NCBI GenBank assembly: GCA_003230635.1
Contig: QIFF01000071.1
Location: 1 to 7,375 of the forward strand
DNA length: 7,375 nucleotides
Direction of reading: 5' to 3'
Source: a bacterium
Lineage (GTDB): Bacteria; SZUA-182
The first letter of the stretch is position 1. Each line of letters opens with the position of its first letter. Of this stretch, positions 5,286 through 7,375 are shown in pieces. The notes under the pieces were generated by a model, which made no database searches, was not told the DNA's origin, and saw only the letters and a list, made by a program, of their open reading frames with translations. Both the position numbers and the translations under genes were made by a program.

Positions 5286-6671
5286 TTAGAAAATATCCGC
5301 GGAGAAAGTGTAGATTTTTGTATCCTCATCCTGCCAGTCACCGGGGGAAAGGCCCGCCTTCAGGCAGGTCTGCTGCAAAAAGGTCAAGCGATCCCAGTTG
5401 TACTCAGTGGCGACCTGGGGCAGCAGCAGGCCGCTCATTCCGCCCCGCCGGATGTAAAGACCATGTCTGCCGACCTCAATTTCCTCAATATCCTGGATTT
5501 GCTCCAGGGGCGTGAGCACGGAAATTTCCAACTCCAACTCGGGCAGCTCATCCGCTCTGAGCGGGGAGAAGCGATGGTCGTTGAAGGCCGCCGCCAGGGC
5601 CATTTCCGCAACCGTTTGGTAGAGGGGCTTGACCGCCTGAATATAGCCGATGCAGCCCCGCAGGCGCCCCTGCTTTTTGAGGGTTACAAATCCGCCCCGC
5701 TTTTCCCTGAGCACGGGAGAGGTAATCTCGTGAGCCGGCAGCGTCTCACCCCGCAGTTTACTTTCAATGGCGGTGCGGGCGATCTGGTGAAGTAATTGCT
5801 TGTCCCCGGCGCTCAAGCCTGTGTCAACTTCTTCCACTTGCTCTGAAGAGCCGGAATAAAGCGCCGCCGCCAGATAGCCCACCACCCGGGCGCTGCTCCC
5901 GCTGACATCGCCGGAGTTGGCATAACACAGCACCCGGGCGCTGTCGGCCCCCAGTTGCCTAGCGGCCAGCATGGCGGTAATCATGGGGCCGGCCCCGCAG
6001 GCCTCGCAATCCCCCCTGGCAACCGCCTTGCTCAAGCCCTCGGGGTCAAAGTTATTGACATAATCCTGAACAATCTTGTCCAATTCCTCCGCTTTAGCGT
6101 AAGAGTGGTAGTGGGAAAGATCTGAACTGGCAACCAGCAGCACCCTTTCCCCTTCAGTTCCCTGGACAATCGCCCGGGCAAGTCTGCCGCAGGTCTCCCA
6201 GTCCTGGCCGCCCATTAGCATAGGCACCAACTGAAAGCCGGGCTGCACCCTTTGCAGAAAGGGCAACTGCACCTCCAGCGAGTGCTCCCTGGCATGGGCG
6301 GCGGGGACGAAATTAATCAACTTGCTCTGCTCGGTGATCCGCTGGCTGAGTTCCTGCTGAATTGGAACCACACCAGTGGGAAGCTGATAGCCCTCTCCTT
6401 TATAGATGGAGGCTCCGGAAAAGGAAGTGTAGTGGCTGGGGGCAAGGACGATTATCGCCGAATAGCTTCGGCCCTCCAACGCCTTATAGGCAAAGGCCGC
6501 TACCTGGCCGGAGTAAATGTAACCGGCATGGGGGGCAATCAATGCTTTAATCTCTCCTTTGATGTCCGGGGGAGGGGCATTTGCCAGGAAATCATCTATG
6601 TCGCGCTGCAAAACGCTGGCATCTTCCGGATAGAAGGCTCCGGCTACCGCAGGGGGTCTTAAGGGTTTCAT
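5286..6671 (-). CDS. amrB-amrA: Fused MEMO-AMMECR1 protein (AmmeMemoRadiSam proteins B and A in one chain)
   Basis: This 461-residue cytoplasmic protein joins two families. Residues about 1-272 are a MEMO domain (AmmeMemoRadiSam protein B; LigB dioxygenase-like fold): RPPAVAGAFYP (5-15), PHAGYIYSG (47-55), APSHYTSF (77-84), REHSLEVQLPFLQ (128-140), SSDLSHYH (182-189) and CGAGP (225-229). His48, His80, His187 and Cys225 match the metal-site residues known in MEMO. Residues about 285-461 are an AMMECR1 domain (protein A) with GGFVTLKK (326-333) and the hallmark LRGCIG (337-342). A short acidic linker lies between. These families usually travel with a radical SAM enzyme, thought to act with them in an uncharacterised radical modification. 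No such enzyme is in the window, though the unseen flank could hold it. ATG 6669-6671 has AAGGAGG 8 bases upstream. The gene heads the yggS-side gene run. Confidence 0.95.
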   Translation of the reverse strand: MKPLRPPAVAGAFYPEDASVLQRDIDDFLANAPPPDIKGEIKALIAPHAGYIYSGQVAAFAYKALEGRSYSAIIVLAPSHYTSFSGASIYKGEGYQLPTGVVPIQQELSQRITEQSKLINFVPAAHAREHSLEVQLPFLQRVQPGFQLVPMLMGGQDWETCGRLARAIVQGTEGERVLLVASSDLSHYHSYAKAEELDKIVQDYVNNFDPEGLSKAVARGDCEACGAGPMITAMLAARQLGADSARVLCYANSGDVSGSSARVVGYLAAALYSGSSEQVEEVDTGLSAGDKQLLHQIARTAIESKLRGETLPAHEITSPVLREKRGGFVTLKKQGRLRGCIGYIQAVKPLYQTVAEMALAAAFNDHRFSPLRADELPELELEISVLTPLEQIQDIEEIEVGRHGLYIRRGGMSGLLLPQVATEYNWDRLTFLQQTCLKAGLSPGDWQDEDTKIYTFSADIF

Positions 6672-6703
6672 GTTCGGTACCTCCTTCCTATTTCAAAAAA
6701 ACT

Positions 6704-6768
6704 AACCACAGAGGTACACAGAGGGAATATTAAACATTAATATGATCCCCTCTGTGCACTCTGTGGTT
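6704..6768. repeat. Long inverted repeat, AACCACAGAG type
   Basis: The left arm begins AACCACAGAGG (6704-6725) and the right arm ends CTCTGTGGTT (6748-6768). They pair except for one mismatch and one unpaired base. The loop holds a second perfect palindrome, ATATTAA-aca-TTAATAT (6728-6744), so the element folds almost end to end. The sequence resembles an accessory repeat I recall from many bacterial genomes. It lies in the leader of the MEMO-AMMECR1 gene if that promoter is further right. Confidence 0.85.
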
Positions 6769-6902
6769 CATCCTTTCCTCTTTTGCCCTGAGGGTGTTTT
6801 TGTCATTGTGACCAGGTCTGAAAAGAATAAGCTGTCAAAATGACCTATAAACAGCCAATATTTAGTAGCACATCTTCGGGCATTAGCGAAAAATTATCAA
6901 TC

Positions 6903-6917
6903 TTATCAACCTGATAA
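6903..6917. promoter_or_regulatory. Perfect 6-3-6 palindrome, candidate operator
   Basis: TTATCA-ACC-TGATAA is a perfect six-base inverted repeat with a three-base spacer. A partial extra half-site (ATTATCA) precedes it at 6894-6900. It lies about 50-60 bases upstream of the transcription start that TATATAAG (6953-6960) would give. No regulator can be named. Confidence 0.3.
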
Positions 6918-6958
6918 AATGCCATCAGTCTAGGGGCACAACACTTGCAGCCTATATA

Positions 6959-6973
6959 AGTTGATGTTCAACT
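6959..6973. promoter_or_regulatory. Perfect 6-3-6 palindrome near the small gene, candidate operator
   Basis: AGTTGA-TGT-TCAACT is a perfect six-base inverted repeat with a three-base spacer, just after a possible -10 (TATATAAG, 6953-6960) and 11 bases before the ribosome site at 6985. A site here could block initiation. It has the same geometry as 6903-6917 but different arms. Confidence 0.3.
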
Positions 6974-7001
6974 ATTTCTGTTTTAAGGAGGTGAAAGTAA
7001 C

Positions 7002-7127
7002 ATGGCAAACAAACAAGTTAGCGACGGAGAATATTACGGCAAGGCCGTTACTTGGCTTCTAGTGGGGGTTGCCGCAGTTCTGGGCTTCGTACTCCTTCTT
7101 TATTTCAGTACCGGCACTATCCGTTAG
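7002..7127 (+). CDS. Small single-span membrane protein, 41 residues
   Basis: ATG 7002-7004 follows a near-perfect ribosome site (AAGGAGGTG, 6985-6993) at 8 bases, and TAG 7125-7127 is followed closely by a terminator, so this reads as a complete one-gene transcript. The protein starts MANKQVSDGEYYGKAVTW, a short polar segment, then has one hydrophobic helix over about residues 16-35 (TWLLVGVAAVLGFVLLLYF) and ends STGTIR. The basic residues are Lys4 and Lys14 before the span and Arg41 after it. It has no lipobox or obvious cleavage site and is probably an anchored peptide, for example an accessory subunit of a membrane complex. I do not recognise a family; tiny subunits of terminal oxidases have similar size and layout, but I see no motif to support that. 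It is divergent from the MEMO-AMMECR1 gene. Confidence 0.75.
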   Translation: MANKQVSDGEYYGKAVTWLLVGVAAVLGFVLLLYFSTGTIR

Positions 7128-7134
7128 CTTTTTT

Positions 7135-7167
7135 AGGGTGCCTTGAAAAAGGTGCCCTTTAGTTTTT
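7135..7167 (+). terminator. Rho-independent terminator of the small membrane protein gene
   Basis: AGGGTGCC (7135-7142) and GGTGCCCT (7151-7158) form an eight-pair stem with two G-T wobbles around the loop TTGAAAAA. A T-rich run follows (TTAGTTTTT, ending 7167). It begins 8 bases after the TAG stop. Confidence 0.75.
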
Positions 7168-7196
7168 AGAGGGTAGGGGTAAAGTAATGTCAGGGT

Positions 7197-7250
7197 GAGG
7201 AACCTGGTTCCTCGCCTGTCATTGCGAGGAGCGGAGCGGTGAAGCAGTCT
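7197..7250. repeat. Palindromic GCGAGGAGCGGAGCGG-type repeat
   Basis: GAGGAAC-ctg-GTTCCTC (7197-7213) is a perfect hairpin. It overlaps CCTCGC (7210-7215) pairing with GCGAGG (7224-7229), and continues as GAGCGGAGCGGTGAAGCAGTC. The segment starting GTCATTGCGAGGAGCG resembles a dispersed intergenic repeat I recall from many bacterial genomes. It contains the stop codon (7219-7221) of the minus-strand frame that enters from the right edge. Confidence 0.65.
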
Positions 7251-7374
7251 TTGGCAGGTTTGACACAGGCTCTGCAACCCGCTTCCCTACTAATCCAGGA
7301 GCCAGCACCTCCTGCATGGCCTTGTGGATAAAGCCGTTGGTTGCTAATAACTTGCCAGCATAGGGGCTAAACCC
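7219..7374 (-). CDS. Probable 3' end of an unidentified gene entering from the right edge
   Basis: On the minus strand a frame is open from the right edge for 51 codons to TGA at 7219-7221. It begins GFSPYAGKLLATNGFIHKAM and continues with mixed, protein-like composition (QEVLAPGLVGKRVAEPVSN). The last residues, about TASPLRSSQ, are encoded by the palindromic repeat, as happens at the end of proC. I do not recognise the family. Being short and cut by the window, it could be a chance frame or a decayed gene; the convergent arrangement with the terminated gene at 7002-7127 fits a real 3' end. Confidence 0.4.
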   Translation of the reverse strand, partial: GFSPYAGKLLATNGFIHKAMQEVLAPGLVGKRVAEPVSNLPKTASPLRSSQ

Positions 7375-7375
7375 C

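Larger units (their letters stand above)
6672..7001. other. Divergent intergenic region
   Basis: These 330 bases lie between two genes transcribed away from each other. They contain the AACCACAGAG inverted repeat (6704-6768), two short palindromes (6903-6917 and 6959-6973) and the ribosome sites at both ends. I find no convincing protein-coding frame. A TTGACA-like hexamer on the minus strand (6833-6838) has no -10 at the right distance. On the plus strand TATATAAG (6953-6960) could be a -10, without a recognisable -35. Confidence 0.5.

Noticed and set aside
5244..5795. Plus-strand 183-residue frame opposite the AMMECR1 part
   Set aside because: It starts inside the palindromic repeat and runs antisense to a well-supported gene with conserved motifs.
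6810..6838. Minus-strand TTGACA (6833-6838) as the promoter of the MEMO-AMMECR1 gene
   Set aside because: The bases at the expected -10 distance read CTGGTC, which does not resemble a -10 box; no alternative spacing helps.
7059..7277. Minus-strand 72-residue frame across the terminator and repeat
   Set aside because: It overlaps the small membrane protein gene, its terminator and the repeat, and its composition is that of translated repeat sequence.

Overview
This window looks like chromosome from an anaerobic, medium-GC Gram-positive bacterium, probably of the Clostridia (Peptococcaceae/Thermincola-like). That placement is inference. It rests on strong AAGGAGG-type ribosome sites, use of TTG starts, a consensus TTGACA-type promoter, and the grouping of an AmmeMemoRadiSam gene, yggS and proC. 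No rRNA, tRNA, CRISPR array, transposase or integrase is visible.

Almost all genes are on the minus strand, so transcription runs right to left. From the right they are: a fused MEMO-AMMECR1 protein (5286-6671); the PLP-homeostasis protein YggS (4500-5201); a markedly AT-richer gene for a HEPN-domain protein with an RNase-type R-x4-H motif (3228-4472); proC for proline synthesis (2244-3092); then, behind its own promoter, a tandem array of three exported SUMF1/FGE-fold paralogs (1318-2112, 358-1149 and the 5' part of a third, 1-290). yggS and proC are often neighbours in bacteria, so the HEPN gene looks like a later insertion into an old housekeeping pair. At the far right a 41-residue single-span membrane protein (7002-7127) is on the plus strand with its own terminator. 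Facing it is the probable 3' end of another minus-strand gene (7219-7374), not identified.

Five unrelated palindromic repeat elements occupy the gaps: 2238-2278, 3117-3215, 5224-5275, 6704-6768 and 7197-7250. Two of them supply the stop codon, and the last residues, of the gene they abut (proC and the right-edge gene). A third sits against yggS in a way that creates a misleading longer open frame.

The items most worth a second look are: the HEPN gene lodged between yggS and proC; the SUMF1-fold array, whose members lack the formylglycine-generating cysteines and show a nearly identical 111-base core inside diverged genes; an exact 15-base tandem duplication inside the yggS barrel; and two 6-3-6 perfect palindromes upstream of the 41-residue membrane protein.
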